Positions 1 through 9,621 of a DNA stretch of 64,000 bases are shown here, piece by piece. The stretch spans positions 124,001-188,000 of the forward strand of contig JAHZKX010000057.1 of the NCBI GenBank assembly GCA_022600195.1, written 5' to 3'. Each line of letters begins with the position of its first letter. Positions within the stretch are counted from its first letter, which is position 1. The DNA is from Planctomycetota bacterium. Its GTDB lineage: Bacteria; Planctomycetota; Planctomycetia; Planctomycetales; Planctomycetaceae. The notes beneath the pieces were generated by a model. That model did not search any database and was not told the origin of the DNA. It worked only from the letters and a program-made list of their open reading frames with translations. A program made the position numbers and the translations under genes.

Positions 1-463
1 CACATTCATCCCATCATCCATTGGGCCACATTGAAGCGACTACCGGCCCCAAAGTAGTCTCTCAGGTCAGCTCTGATATCTTGAATTTCTGGAATCTGAG
101 TCAGTAACAGCTGTGCGAAAGCTGGCTCCCCGCACGATTTATAATCACGTACAGGATGTATTTCCTCTTGCGTGTCAGCAACTCAAATTGCAACCGTTAC
201 AACCTGTATGACCAGTCTTGATACGCGGAAGATTATCAATTAATAACCAATATTCGTTGAAAAATTGCATCATGTTGTCGCTTTGCAACTTATTCTTTGA
301 GCAAAGAGTCTATTAAAGTTTTATTTTCACCATAAGGAAAATTGAAACTTAAGCGGGCCGGCTCTTTGATCTTTTCGTTAGATAAAAGATTTTAATTCGT
401 CTTTATAGTAAACCTTGTTTGAATCAATTCAAATTCAAAAAGGGAACCGCCAAGGGGTCAACT
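1..463. other. left-edge non-coding stretch with possible gene debris
   Basis: No intact gene can be supported here. On the minus strand an open frame from about 165 down to a TGA at 6-8 reads like protein (it ends ...RFNVAQWMMG) but has no start codon. A second minus-strand frame, 272 to 174, starts with two ATGs and ends in a Cys-rich tail (TGCNGCNLSC) at a TGA. Joined by one frameshift they would make a protein of about 90 residues, which suggests a decayed gene. The opposite strand also has an open frame from the window edge to a TAA at 105-107, so the true coding strand is uncertain. The part nearest 463 is the AT-rich upstream region of the next gene. Confidence 0.25.
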
Positions 464-997
464 ATGCAGGTACGAGTTCGCGATTTAATGACGGTCAATC
501 CTGTCAGTGTACTGACGGGAACAAGTCTCCAGAAAGCGGCAGAGCAAATGATCCTGGCAGAATCTGCCGAAATCTATATCACCGATCATCAAATGAAATT
601 ACTCGGTGTCGTACCTGATTACCAAATTCTTAAGCATAAACTGATGTATCAAGACCTGGAAGCTCCCATTGATTCCATCATGCATGTACAGATTGATGCG
701 CTTTCGCCTGAAAACGAGGCACTGCAATTGATTCATTATTTTCGTGATCGCCGAAACAGCTGCATGGCAGTTACCGAAAACGGGCGACTTGTGGGCAAGC
801 TGAGTTGTCGCGATCTTTTCCGAACCATCATGGCGCTGGAGTCGATTGAACTGTCTGAAGAACCGGTTTCGAACTCAGAATCAGCAAATACAGCAGACGC
901 TCATTCGACCGTTTCCACCATTAAACCGCCCCATTTGAGCAGACAAAGCTTGAGAAAAGGTGCACTCCAGCTCAACGGCTCCAAGAGCGAATCATAA
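464..997 (+). CDS. CBS-domain pair protein
   Basis: A 177-residue soluble protein made mainly of two CBS motifs in tandem. The first begins at the VRDLMTVNPVSVL segment and the second at the IDSIMHVQIDAL segment, each ending in the typical 'G-x-L/V-V' strand (LLGVVPDY, GRLVGKLSCRDL). CBS pairs bind adenosine nucleotides such as AMP, ATP or S-adenosylmethionine and usually regulate a partner. No catalytic domain is attached here. The last ~45 residues are Ser/Thr-rich and probably disordered. The ATG at 464 is preferred to the upstream TTG at 419 because an AGGGG sequence lies six bases before it. The partner cannot be told from context: the next gene is convergent. Confidence 0.82.
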   Translation: MQVRVRDLMTVNPVSVLTGTSLQKAAEQMILAESAEIYITDHQMKLLGVVPDYQILKHKLMYQDLEAPIDSIMHVQIDALSPENEALQLIHYFRDRRNSCMAVTENGRLVGKLSCRDLFRTIMALESIELSEEPVSNSESANTADAHSTVSTIKPPHLSRQSLRKGALQLNGSKSES

Positions 998-1013
998 CTC
1001 TCCCGACCTGTAA

Positions 1014-1901
1014 TTATGAGGACTTCAGTTCAATCCCCATATCTTGGAACAGGTAAATCATATCCTCCCAGACATTCTTCTTTGCTGACGGGTTTCTCAA
1101 TAAGTAAGAAGGATGATAAGTACACAGGACACGCGCACGACCATAGTCATAAAATTGGCCTCGCATTTTTCCAATCGGTAAATCGGAATGCAGCAGGTTC
1201 TTGGCTGCCACCGATCCCCAGCATACAATATAATCTGGATCAACGATCTCGATCTGTGCATCCAGAAATCCGCGGCAGTTTGCTGCTTCTTCATCAGAAG
1301 GATTTCTGTTTCCCGGCGGCCGACACCTGAGAATATTAGCAATATAGATTTCACTGCGTTTCATTTGACAGGCTTCGATAATCTTATCGAGTAACTTGCC
1401 CGCACGACCAACAAATGGCTCGCCCTGCTTATCTTCATCTGCACCTGGCGCTTCTCCTACAAACATGATTTTTGCTTTGGGGTTTCCCACACCAAACACA
1501 GTCTGCGTACGTGTCGAAGCTAACTCAGGACATTTTTTACACTGGGCAACCTGATCTGCGATAATATCCAATTCCGCCTGGCGATCAGCTTTCACCAAAT
1601 TTGACTTAGTCGTTCGAGGCACGCCCATTTCCTTTTGAGAGTCATCTGGCTCTGTAGAATCTTCTTTTGTTGGTACTACTGTTTGCTGCGTTAGTATTTC
1701 CGGCTTCGCCACAGTCTGCACATCTCTGGACACTGGTAAAATCGTTCTTTCAGATGGCGTCTCTGGTTCAGGCTCGTCTTGTGTTACCAGCTTCGGATCT
1801 GGAACCACACGCTTGAGATGCGTAATCCCCGAACGCTGCCAACTTTCCAGTAATTGCCGGGCAGCCCTTTGAGAACGATTATTTGCATTCTGATTCATCA
1901 C
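1014..1901 (-). CDS. type-4 (family 4) uracil-DNA glycosylase
   Basis: Removes uracil from DNA as the first step of base-excision repair. The catalytic part is residues ~110-295. Four cysteines that would hold the 4Fe-4S cluster are visible: Cys121 and Cys124 (CKKC), Cys193 (LRCRPPGNR) and Cys209. The motif GEAPGADED (149-157) corresponds to the uracil-binding/catalytic loop of this family, followed by [13 protein letters not shown], and HPSYLLR (263-269) is the DNA-intercalating loop. The first ~105 residues are a Glu/Pro/Thr-rich extension without a recognisable domain; many family members begin near the CxxC. It is convergent with the CBS gene and 14 bp downstream of the LRR gene on the same strand. 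Confidence 0.93.
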   Translation of the reverse strand: MMNQNANNRSQRAARQLLESWQRSGITHLKRVVPDPKLVTQDEPEPETPSERTILPVSRDVQTVAKPEILTQQTVVPTKEDSTEPDDSQKEMGVPRTTKSNLVKADRQAELDIIADQVAQCKKCPELASTRTQTVFGVGNPKAKIMFVGEAPGADEDKQGEPFVGRAGKLLDKIIEACQMKRSEIYIANILRCRPPGNRNPSDEEAANCRGFLDAQIEIVDPDYIVCWGSVAAKNLLHSDLPIGKMRGQFYDYGRARVLCTYHPSYLLRNPSAKKNVWEDMIYLFQDMGIELKSS

Positions 1902-1915
1902 ACACGGACCTGCAT

Positions 1916-3232
1916 TTAGCGTTTTACCTTACAACCCGGTACTGCCGCTTTAAATTTTTCGACTCCTGCATCAGAAACCTGGGTAAAACTGAGTTGAAGT
2001 TCCTTCAGATTCTTTAACGCAGCCAGTTTCTGCAACCCTTCATCACTGATCTCCGTTTTACTTAAGTTGAGATACTCCAGTTTTTTCAATAGCAGCAAAT
2101 CACTCAGACCCGCATCGGTGACTTGAGTCTCTTCCAGATTGAGACGAGTCAGATCGGTCAAACCGGAAATGATCTTCAAGCCGGCATCCGTCGTCTGCGT
2201 ACCCCATAACCCCAGGCGATTCAGTTTTTTTAAATTCTTGATCTGTTCGAGACCTTTGTCTCCTATCATTGACTCATCCAGATCGAGATACGTCAATTCC
2301 GTCAAACCAGACAAAGATTTCATGCCTTCATCTGTCACTACGGTATCACGCAAATGGAGAGTTTGCAGTTTTTTCATTCCTTCTAAATTCTTAACACCGG
2401 GGTCACCAACAAAATCACGACGCAAATGCAGAGCTACCATGTTGGTCATACCTTTCAGATGCTGCATCCCCTCGTCTGAGACTTCAGTATCATCAAGTTC
2501 CAATGAAATCAGGTTTTTATCTTTGAGCAATTCCAAAGTTTTATCAGAAATATTTCGACCCCAGGTATTCAATCTCTGCAGGTTTGGCAGTGCTGCTACA
2601 TACTTCATCCCCTCATCAGTCACCTGGGTTGCCTGCAGCTTGAGAACTTTTAAATTTTTCATACCCTTGATCAATGGCATCCCCTCGTCATTGATTTCTT
2701 TATTAAATCTCAAATCGAGATCTTTCAACTTTGGAAACGCGGCAATGACTTTTAAAGCGTCGTTTGTGATATTCGTGGCACGCAGAGAAAGTACTTGTAG
2801 ATCTTTTAAATCAGATATCTTTTGAACTCCGGCATCTCCAATGGCAGTACTTTCCATATTCAAATACCATAGTTTTTTCTGTTTGCCGATGGCGACTGCA
2901 CTTGCATCGGTGAAATTCGGCCCCCAGATCGTGAGTCGTTCCAAAGAAGGTAAACCGGCTAAGTGTTTTAAGTCTGCATCTTTGGCTGTCGTACCTTTCA
3001 AATCCAGAATGAGAACCCGGCCATCTTTCGAAAAAACCATCTTGGCATCCAGATCTTGAAAAGCCTGAACCGACTCAGGTCTGTCCGCCAGATTCGAGGC
3101 TACCTGCTTCGTTGGTTCTTTACTGGAAGAAGTCAAATTTTCTTCAGGGGGAGATGCAGGAGGTGCTCCGGAATCAGGACAACCGGTTAATAAACTTATT
3201 CCCACCAGAATTAGTAACGCTCTCATTTTCAT
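1916..3232 (-). CDS. leucine-rich-repeat lipoprotein
   Basis: A 438-residue secreted lipoprotein. The N terminus is a signal peptide ending in the lipobox LLTGC (Cys18), followed by a Pro/Ser/Glu-rich linker. From about residue 75 to the end it consists of regular 23-25-residue leucine-rich repeats of the form 'L-x-x-L-x-L-x-x-T-x-V/I-T/S-D-A/E-G', about a dozen copies. This repeat type is abundant in planctomycetes and serves as a protein-interaction surface; no enzyme domain is present. The ATG at 3232 has GGGGA seven bases upstream. The protein probably sits on a membrane facing the periplasm. Its binding partner is unknown. Confidence 0.85.
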   Translation of the reverse strand: MKMRALLILVGISLLTGCPDSGAPPASPPEENLTSSSKEPTKQVASNLADRPESVQAFQDLDAKMVFSKDGRVLILDLKGTTAKDADLKHLAGLPSLERLTIWGPNFTDASAVAIGKQKKLWYLNMESTAIGDAGVQKISDLKDLQVLSLRATNITNDALKVIAAFPKLKDLDLRFNKEINDEGMPLIKGMKNLKVLKLQATQVTDEGMKYVAALPNLQRLNTWGRNISDKTLELLKDKNLISLELDDTEVSDEGMQHLKGMTNMVALHLRRDFVGDPGVKNLEGMKKLQTLHLRDTVVTDEGMKSLSGLTELTYLDLDESMIGDKGLEQIKNLKKLNRLGLWGTQTTDAGLKIISGLTDLTRLNLEETQVTDAGLSDLLLLKKLEYLNLSKTEISDEGLQKLAALKNLKELQLSFTQVSDAGVEKFKAAVPGCKVKR

Positions 3233-3603
3233 TCTGACATCCCCTGTGATACTCTCAACAATTCGAAAACACCAAATGTTTCAACTCAGCATGCAATTGA
3301 TTCAGGTATTAAGTGCTGGTACCGAATTCTGCCTGTTTTCCTGATTTGATACAAAATCTTCTCAGAAAAGACTTTAAATATAAAAATCCACGGTACGAAC
3401 TCAGTAATCTAACGCTGATCACCAAAATAGGCCCCTGACAGAAACATTGCAATTCAAAGCATCCCTTTTCTGCAACTACTTGCCATTCCCTGATCAAACT
3501 GAGTATACTCGATAGACATAAACGCCCCCCTATACGTTGAGCTGAAAACAGACATCCATACGCCTGATTTTTTCTTATAGCGCCATTTTTAAAGGATCAA
3601 CAA
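3233..3603. other. divergent intergenic region
   Basis: 371 bases between the LRR lipoprotein (minus) and the giant quinoprotein (plus), so it must hold both promoters. A 62-codon minus-strand open frame (3309-3497) lies here but has no ribosome-binding site or recognisable composition, so I do not call it. I see no RNA gene, strong hairpin or repeat. Confidence 0.5.
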
Positions 3604-6600
3604 GTGAATCATCGTCTTCCCCGTGTTGTCTCGCTGTTTTTCTCTTTCTGTTTCATTTCCTGTCTGCTCTGCCAACAGACCCAGGCGAAAGACTGGACCA
3701 CATATCTCGGCGATAAAGCCCGTTCCGGTGCCACAACCGATTCTTTCCAGATTCCATTAAAATCATCCTGGAAACATACTGCCCCCCGCCCACCGCAAAC
3801 CAGCCAGACAGATCCTGGTGAGCGAGTGATTGAAGGACACGATCTCGAAGCACGCGTTGATTTTGATGATGCCTTCCATGTCGCCATCTCAGAGGGGCGC
3901 GCCTATTATGGTTCATCAGTCGATCATAAACTACGTTGTGTCGATTTGAAAAGTGGAAAAGTCATTTGGCAATTTTTTACCGGAGGCCCCATTCGATTGG
4001 CTCCTACAATCAATCAGTCGAATATTCTCTTTGGTTCTGACGATGGCTTTGTTTACTGCTTGAATGCTGCTTCTGGAAAAGAACTCTGGAAGTTACGAGC
4101 CGGGCTGAACGATGAAATGATTATCGCTCGAGGAGAAATGGTTTCGCGCTGGCCTGTAAGAACGAGTATCCTGGTTGATGAAGGGATCGCTTATTTTGGA
4201 GCGGGAATTTTTCCGCATGAAAATATTTACTTATATGCGGTGAATGCAGACTCCGGAAAAGTCATCTGGAAAGTCGATAACCTGAGCCAAACAAGTGCAG
4301 GTCGAAATGAACTTTCCCCGCAAGGATATCTTCTGGCCAATAAAGATATCTTAATCATTCCCTCAGGTCGCTCTCTGCCTGCTGCCTTCAACAAAAAAAC
4401 TGGTGAACAAGAGCATAAACGGAGCTTTAGTTGGAGAAGCACCGCCGGCGGTGTTATCGGGGGAACACAGGCCTTGCTTGCTGACGGGCAGATTTATTCG
4501 ATGGGTGCACACCACATTCTGGCATTATCGCAATCTAAAGGTGATGTCGGTTTTGCCTGGCTGGAAGGTCAGCAAATGGCCGCACAAGGTGAATTCGGAT
4601 ATATCGCGACAGAGACTTCAGTCCGAAAATTCAATCGTAAAGAACATGCCGCAGCATCGCAAAAATCTCACAAAATCAAAATGAGTTTGAATAAGCTGTT
4701 TAATAAAATCCGTTTTGTGAAAGGCGAAGAAGCTGAGAAAACGCGAGCCGAAATCAAAAAGCTGCAGGCAGACAAAAAAAAATATAATAATGTCGGTGTA
4801 CTCTGGGAACAGAAATCTGATGCTCGCAATGCACTGATTGTCGCTGGTACTAAAGTTGTCGTGGGTGGCCAGGACAAAGTGGTCATTCTCGATGAAAAGA
4901 CCGGTAAAGTTCTGGAAACATTGAAAGTCAATGGAGAAGCACGTGGTCTGGCTGTTTCTGATGGCGCGCTGGTTGTCAGTACCTCTCAAGGAGATGTCGT
5001 TGCCTTTCATTCAGCGAACACTCAAACATCTGAACAAAAACAGGCTGAAATCACCCAAAAATCTCCCTATCCCCAAGATGAGCTGACTCCTGTCTATCAA
5101 CAGGCAGCCAAAGATATTTTATCACACTCACAAGTCAAAAATGGATTCTGTCTCGTTCTGGGAAGTGAAGAAGGAAGACTCGCTTACGAACTGGCGCGAA
5201 ACAGTAATTTGAAAATCTACTGTATCGAACCAGATGCAGCCAAAGTGGATATTTCCCGTAAGAAATTGAGCCAGGCAGGTTATTATGGACATCGGATTGC
5301 CGTTCATCAAACAGAACTTTCTCCTCTCCCTTACTCTCGTTATTTTGCGAACCTGATTGTCTCGGATACATTGCTGAAATCGGGTCAGATTCCTGGTATA
5401 CCCAAAGATATTGCGACTCACTTGAAACCATTGGGGGGGACCATCTGTTTTGGCGTCCCAGACAATCCAAAGGCAGCAAAAGTGTCGGCTCAGAAGTTAA
5501 CAGAGTGGCTCAAGCAGACCAAACTTGAAAAAACATCGGAAACAAAATCGACCGGTGGTTATGCCCTGCTGAAACGCGGTGCCTTACCAGGCGCCGGCAG
5601 CTGGTCACACCAATATGCAGATCCCGGAAATACAGCCAGTAGTAAAGATCAACGAGTTCGAGGCGGCTTAGGTGTCCTCTGGTTTGGTGATCCCGGTGAA
5701 AAGAAAATGGTCAACCGCCATGAAGGTGCCGTAGGTCCTCTGGCAATCAACGGCCGCCTGTTCATCCAAGGTGAGAGTACCATTATGGCATTCGACGCCT
5801 ACAACGGTTTATTCCTCTGGGAACGTGAAAACCCACAGGCAATTCGCACGGGAGTTTTTCAAAATCAAAACCCGGGTAACCTGGTCGCCAGCGATAACAG
5901 TCTTTTCTTTATGATGAAAGAATTCTGTTACGAACTGGATGCAGCCACTGGGAAAACGGTTCGAAAAATCGCCCTACCTGAAAAGCTGAACGATGGCAAA
6001 CACGAATGGGGTTATCTGGCGTATCAGGATGGTATGCTGTTTGGAACAGCAACCACGCGTAATGAACTCGAACGTCGACAGAGACGCAGAGGGCGCAAAA
6101 CAAACGATTCAACAGATGCGATCTTCGCAATTGATGTCAAAACAGGTAAACCAGCCTGGAGTTACCAGGGAAAAAACATCGCCCACCACACGATTGCCAT
6201 TGGCCCAGAGGCGGCTTATTTCATCGACAGCTCAATCACCAGTGAGCAACGCAGTGAAATCCTCCGTTCAGATAAATCGAAACTAAAAGATTTAACCGGC
6301 AAAGAGAAAGAAATCGCCGAAGATAGACTCAAAAAACAAGACCTCAGACTGGCAGTGGGGCTTGATGTAAAAACCGGTAAAAAACTCTGGTCGACCCCCG
6401 TGGATGTCACAGACTGTAGTGAAATTGGAATTGGGGGCGGAAAACTATCGCTCCTCTACCAAAATAACGTCTTAATATTATGCGGCGCCAACGCGAACGG
6501 TCACTATTGGAGGCAGTTTATCGCCGGTGATTTTTCTCGTCGTCGACTGGTAGCACTCAACGCCGCCGATGGCTCAAAACTCTGGACCAAAGATGCCAAT

Positions 6601-7563
6601 TATCGTCACCGCCCCATTATCGTAGGTGAAAAAATCATTGCAGAGCCCTGGTCATACGACCTTTACACCGGCGTCCAACACACACGAAAGCACCCACTCA
6701 CGGGTCAACAAGTTCCCTGGAGTATCATGCGTGAAGGCCATCACTGTGGCATGCTTGCCGCATCTGAAAACCTGCTGATGTTCCGTTCGGGCTATACCGG
6801 ATTTTATGATCTCGAAAAAGATGGCGGCACAAGACACTTCGCCGGACATCGCACCGGATGCTGGATCAATGCCATTCCCGCCAACGGCCTGGTCATGATT
6901 CCCGAATCCAGTGCAGGCTGTGTTTGCCTGTTTTCCATTTCATCCACAATTGTTCTGGAACCTCGTGAAGAACGATCTCACTGGACCATCTTCAGTTCTG
7001 TCGGCCCCAAGACTCCAGTCCAACACATGGCTTTAAACATGGGGGCACCCGGTGACAGACGAGACGCTCATGGAACAGTCTGGATGGCTTATCCACGTCC
7101 CAAACCGAGTCGTGAAACCGGCCTCGATTTTAAGTTTGATATCAAACCACAATTCGCCTCAGGGGGTGGATATGACAGCTTGAACGAGATCACCAACCCA
7201 GTAAAAGAGGCAGAGCCTCCCTGGGTCTTCACATCCTGGGCCAGAGGTCTGAAAGAGTGTACGATTCCACTTTTAGGGAAACGTGATGCACCAGCAACGT
7301 ATTCAGTAGAACTCTCATTTTCAGGGCTCGAACCAGTCTCCTTGAATCAAAAACAGGAACCGCCGTTGTTTGATATCAAGTTACAGGGAAAAGTTGTACA
7401 AAAGGGCTTTTCACCAAAGACAGACAAACCCACTTCGCTTCAAAAATTCGATGGTATTCCCGTGAAAGACAACCTGCATCTGGAACTGGTACCGCTAAAT
7501 GAAAGTGCAAAGAAAATGCAGCCTGCTTTAAGTGGAATTGAAATTATTCGCTCAGATTCCTAA
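3604..7563 (+). CDS. secreted PQQ-type beta-propeller protein with embedded methyltransferase-like domain
   Basis: A 1319-residue exported protein. GTG start, then a signal peptide (hydrophobic core residues ~8-24, cleavage near TQAKD). Residues ~55-310 and ~690-1120 carry repeated 'G-x-V-x-W-x' / 'A-x-S-G-K-x-x-W' motifs of PQQ/quinoprotein-like propellers (e.g. LKSGKVIWQF, AASGKELWKL, VKTGKPAWSY, VKTGKKLWST, AADGSKLWTK). A Lys/Glu-rich, likely helical stretch lies at ~355-400. Residues ~490-655 form a Rossmann-like class I methyltransferase module (CLVLGSEEGRLAYEL, then IYCIEPD, then ANLIVSDTLL) placed between propeller halves. The C-terminal ~150 residues look beta-rich. Whether it binds PQQ is not shown. 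Planctomycetes carry many such proteins. Propeller call strong; methyltransferase activity uncertain because motif I (LGSEEG) is degenerate. Confidence 0.85.
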   Translation: MNHRLPRVVSLFFSFCFISCLLCQQTQAKDWTTYLGDKARSGATTDSFQIPLKSSWKHTAPRPPQTSQTDPGERVIEGHDLEARVDFDDAFHVAISEGRAYYGSSVDHKLRCVDLKSGKVIWQFFTGGPIRLAPTINQSNILFGSDDGFVYCLNAASGKELWKLRAGLNDEMIIARGEMVSRWPVRTSILVDEGIAYFGAGIFPHENIYLYAVNADSGKVIWKVDNLSQTSAGRNELSPQGYLLANKDILIIPSGRSLPAAFNKKTGEQEHKRSFSWRSTAGGVIGGTQALLADGQIYSMGAHHILALSQSKGDVGFAWLEGQQMAAQGEFGYIATETSVRKFNRKEHAAASQKSHKIKMSLNKLFNKIRFVKGEEAEKTRAEIKKLQADKKKYNNVGVLWEQKSDARNALIVAGTKVVVGGQDKVVILDEKTGKVLETLKVNGEARGLAVSDGALVVSTSQGDVVAFHSANTQTSEQKQAEITQKSPYPQDELTPVYQQAAKDILSHSQVKNGFCLVLGSEEGRLAYELARNSNLKIYCIEPDAAKVDISRKKLSQAGYYGHRIAVHQTELSPLPYSRYFANLIVSDTLLKSGQIPGIPKDIATHLKPLGGTICFGVPDNPKAAKVSAQKLTEWLKQTKLEKTSETKSTGGYALLKRGALPGAGSWSHQYADPGNTASSKDQRVRGGLGVLWFGDPGEKKMVNRHEGAVGPLAINGRLFIQGESTIMAFDAYNGLFLWERENPQAIRTGVFQNQNPGNLVASDNSLFFMMKEFCYELDAATGKTVRKIALPEKLNDGKHEWGYLAYQDGMLFGTATTRNELERRQRRRGRKTNDSTDAIFAIDVKTGKPAWSYQGKNIAHHTIAIGPEAAYFIDSSITSEQRSEILRSDKSKLKDLTGKEKEIAEDRLKKQDLRLAVGLDVKTGKKLWSTPVDVTDCSEIGIGGGKLSLLYQNNVLILCGANANGHYWRQFIAGDFSRRRLVALNAADGSKLWTKDANYRHRPIIVGEKIIAEPWSYDLYTGVQHTRKHPLTGQQVPWSIMREGHHCGMLAASENLLMFRSGYTGFYDLEKDGGTRHFAGHRTGCWINAIPANGLVMIPESSAGCVCLFSISSTIVLEPREERSHWTIFSSVGPKTPVQHMALNMGAPGDRRDAHGTVWMAYPRPKPSRETGLDFKFDIKPQFASGGGYDSLNEITNPVKEAEPPWVFTSWARGLKECTIPLLGKRDAPATYSVELSFSGLEPVSLNQKQEPPLFDIKLQGKVVQKGFSPKTDKPTSLQKFDGIPVKDNLHLELVPLNESAKKMQPALSGIEIIRSDS

Positions 7564-7617
7564 ACTGACTTTTTGATCCCATTCTTTAAGTCAGTTCTCT
7601 CTATCGAGCGAGACAAC

Positions 7618-8418
7618 GTGAACAATTCCCTGAAATGCAAGCAAGTTTTTGTCTGTCTGTTAATCTTGTTCCTCTTCGGCTTCAGAGGAATGAATTCAGC
7701 TTCTGCGCTGGAATTGACACTCGACCCGCCGGGAGATCGTGAATTTGTACGAGATCTCGCTGGGATGCTTAATGAGAATACCAACAAGCAAATTAAAGAG
7801 ATCTGCGACAAACTGCTCACAGACAAAGCTACGCCGATCATTGTTGTCACAATTGACTCGATGGCAAAATATGGCGGAGCCGACATGCGAATTGAAACCT
7901 TTGCTACCATTCTATTCAACCAGTGGCAAATTGGTCATGCTAAACTGGGGGATCAGGATTGGAATACGGGAATTTTATTACTGGTTTCCAAAGATGACCG
8001 TAAGGCCAGAATTGAACTGGGTGCTGGCTGGGGACATCGCGAAGATAAGCTCTGCCAGCAAATCATGGATGATTACATCATCAGTGACTTTAAACTGGGA
8101 ATGTTTCCTCAGGGAATCCTGGCAGGGGTTGAAGCCCTCGACAAAATGGCAAGGAAACTTGAACTGCCAGTTAAACCACGCTCTGCCTGGCAATCGATCT
8201 TCATCGTCGTCGGCATCGGGCTGGGAATTTTTACCATCATCTCAATGATTCGACGCGGTTCCAGTGGCTGGGCCTGGTTATTTTGGGGTGTTGTTTTTGC
8301 TGCCATAGGCACACTCCTTTATCAGATGTTAAACAACCGTGGCGGCGGTGGAGGTTTCAGCGGTGGCTCATTTGGAGGTGGATTCTCAGGAGGCGGTGGG
8401 GCATCGGGTTCCTGGTAA
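7618..8418 (+). CDS. TPM-domain membrane protein, YgcG-like
   Basis: An exported protein of 266 residues if started at the GTG at 7618, which gives a compact signal peptide (hydrophobic KQVFVCLLILFLFGF, cleavage after SASA). A TTG at 7573 would add 15 residues. The TPM domain (~residues 20-150) contains the family's DPPGDREFVRDLAGML opening and the DDRKARIELGAGWG strand. Two transmembrane segments follow (~165-185 and ~200-220), and the C terminus is a Gly-rich tail ending FSGGGGASGSW, the usual tail of YgcG-type proteins. The family is linked to membrane-protein turnover and photosystem repair in plants; its bacterial role is unsettled. It is next to a second TPM protein and probably co-transcribed with it. 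Confidence 0.85.
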   Translation: MNNSLKCKQVFVCLLILFLFGFRGMNSASALELTLDPPGDREFVRDLAGMLNENTNKQIKEICDKLLTDKATPIIVVTIDSMAKYGGADMRIETFATILFNQWQIGHAKLGDQDWNTGILLLVSKDDRKARIELGAGWGHREDKLCQQIMDDYIISDFKLGMFPQGILAGVEALDKMARKLELPVKPRSAWQSIFIVVGIGLGIFTIISMIRRGSSGWAWLFWGVVFAAIGTLLYQMLNNRGGGGGFSGGSFGGGFSGGGGASGSW

Positions 8419-8457
8419 CTGTTGTCCTCTTTAATAACACATTGAAAGTAGCAACAC

Positions 8458-9132
8458 ATGCAAAGCGCATTTGACTATTTGAACGAAGACCAGCAGAAAC
8501 ATGTCGAACAGGCAGTTGTCGATGCAGAAAAACGCACCTCTTGTGAAATTGTACCCGTTCTGTCAACTTCTTCAGGCCGTTATGATCGTCCTGAAGATAT
8601 CGTGGGCCTCTGGTTCACGGTAATGACGGCTCTCTGCCTATGGTTCTTCTTTCCCAGAAACGCAGGACAAGGCGACTGGAGTGGTTTACCGGTGGGTGTC
8701 GAACTCATCTTTGCAGCGATATTGTTGATCATTGCCTTTATCATCGGTGCTATAGTCGGTTCCAGAATTGGATGGCTCAGAAGATTATTTACACCACGCC
8801 AGCAAATGCAGGATGAAGTCGCGGCCCGGGCACGCGAAATCTTCTTCGACAAACGTGTCCATCACACCGATGGTGCAACTGGTATCCTGATTTATATCTC
8901 CCTCTTCGAACACATGGCCGTCGCCCTCGCCGACCAGTCCGTGATTGACAAACTGGGTCAGTCATTCGTTGATCAAATCTGCCAGCACCTCACGCAAGGC
9001 CTGCATTCAGGCAATGCAACAGCAGCTATCTGTGATGTCATTAAAGAAATCGGCGATCAGGCTTCGACGCCTCTTCCCAGAGCCGCAGACGACCAAAATG
9101 AATTGCAAGATGTTTTGGTTTTGATCGACTGA
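8458..9132 (+). CDS. TPM-domain membrane protein (second, C-terminal TPM type)
   Basis: A 224-residue protein beginning with the TPM_phosphatase-type opening (ALNEDQQKHVEQAV-like; AEKRTSCEIVPVLSTSSGRYDRPEDIVGL). Two hydrophobic segments at ~54-68 (VMTALCLWFFF) and ~82-103 (LIFAAILLIIAFIIGAIVGS) interrupt the domain. After them come the VAARAREIFFDKRVHHT and TGILIYISLFEHMAVALAD strands that complete the TPM fold. There is no signal peptide. It lies 39 bp after the YgcG-like gene in the same direction, the common pairing in which one TPM protein is exported and the other is inserted by internal helices. The two may form a membrane complex. Confidence 0.85.
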   Translation: MQSAFDYLNEDQQKHVEQAVVDAEKRTSCEIVPVLSTSSGRYDRPEDIVGLWFTVMTALCLWFFFPRNAGQGDWSGLPVGVELIFAAILLIIAFIIGAIVGSRIGWLRRLFTPRQQMQDEVAARAREIFFDKRVHHTDGATGILIYISLFEHMAVALADQSVIDKLGQSFVDQICQHLTQGLHSGNATAAICDVIKEIGDQASTPLPRAADDQNELQDVLVLID

Positions 9133-9284
9133 GACGTTTTCACCAATTTCATTTTTCATCAGTGTCGATTTTTATGCAGAACGGGTATAATAAATCTGGT
9201 GGCCTGCTGTATCTCAAAGCACTGAAAAGAGTACCGCGGTGCTCATCGAGATCATTGCTGTCAATTTTTTGAAAGGGAAACAAA

Positions 9285-9545
9285 ATGACGAACCGTAACC
9301 GTCTGGAAGAACTGATCAGTGCTTTAGAACAACAGCGCGATGAATTAGCATTAAAAATCAACCTCGGCAAAAAAGAAGCGAGGGATGAATGGGAGCAAGT
9401 CACTGATCGCTTAGACAAACTGCAAGACGAATACAAGCCAGTGAAAGATGCCATGAAAGAATCTGCCGGCAATGTAACAGAGGCACTGTTTAACGTGGGA
9501 AAAGAAATCCAGGAAAGTTTTCACCGTATCCGGAAGTCGCTATAG
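9285..9545 (+). CDS. small coiled-coil protein, unrecognised
   Basis: An 86-residue charged helical protein. Residues ~5-60 follow a heptad pattern (LEELISALEQQRDELALKI ... WEQVTDRLDKLQDEYKPV), so a dimeric or antiparallel coiled coil is likely. The C-terminal third is amphipathic and ends in basic residues (SFHRIRKSL). No family is recognised. The ATG has AAGGG seven bases upstream, which supports expression. A chaperone-like or membrane-associated scaffold role is possible but not shown. Confidence 0.65.
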   Translation: MTNRNRLEELISALEQQRDELALKINLGKKEARDEWEQVTDRLDKLQDEYKPVKDAMKESAGNVTEALFNVGKEIQESFHRIRKSL

Positions 9546-9621
9546 CTGACCTTCAAATCCCTAATACTTCTGATCGACTTACACTACGTTCGTTGGATCG
9601 TCAGGTTTACAATAAATCACT

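Noticed and set aside
174-272. Selenocysteine reading of the TGA after the Cys-rich tail
   Set aside because: The frame after TGA stops again within about ten codons and no SECIS-like hairpin was seen.
3309-3497. 62-codon minus-strand open frame in the LRR/quinoprotein intergenic region
   Set aside because: No ribosome-binding site, no family-like composition, and it lies across the region that should contain two promoters.
4618-5010. 130-codon minus-strand open frame inside the giant quinoprotein
   Set aside because: Shadow of a gene with clear propeller motifs and signal peptide; Phe-rich translation of Lys codons.
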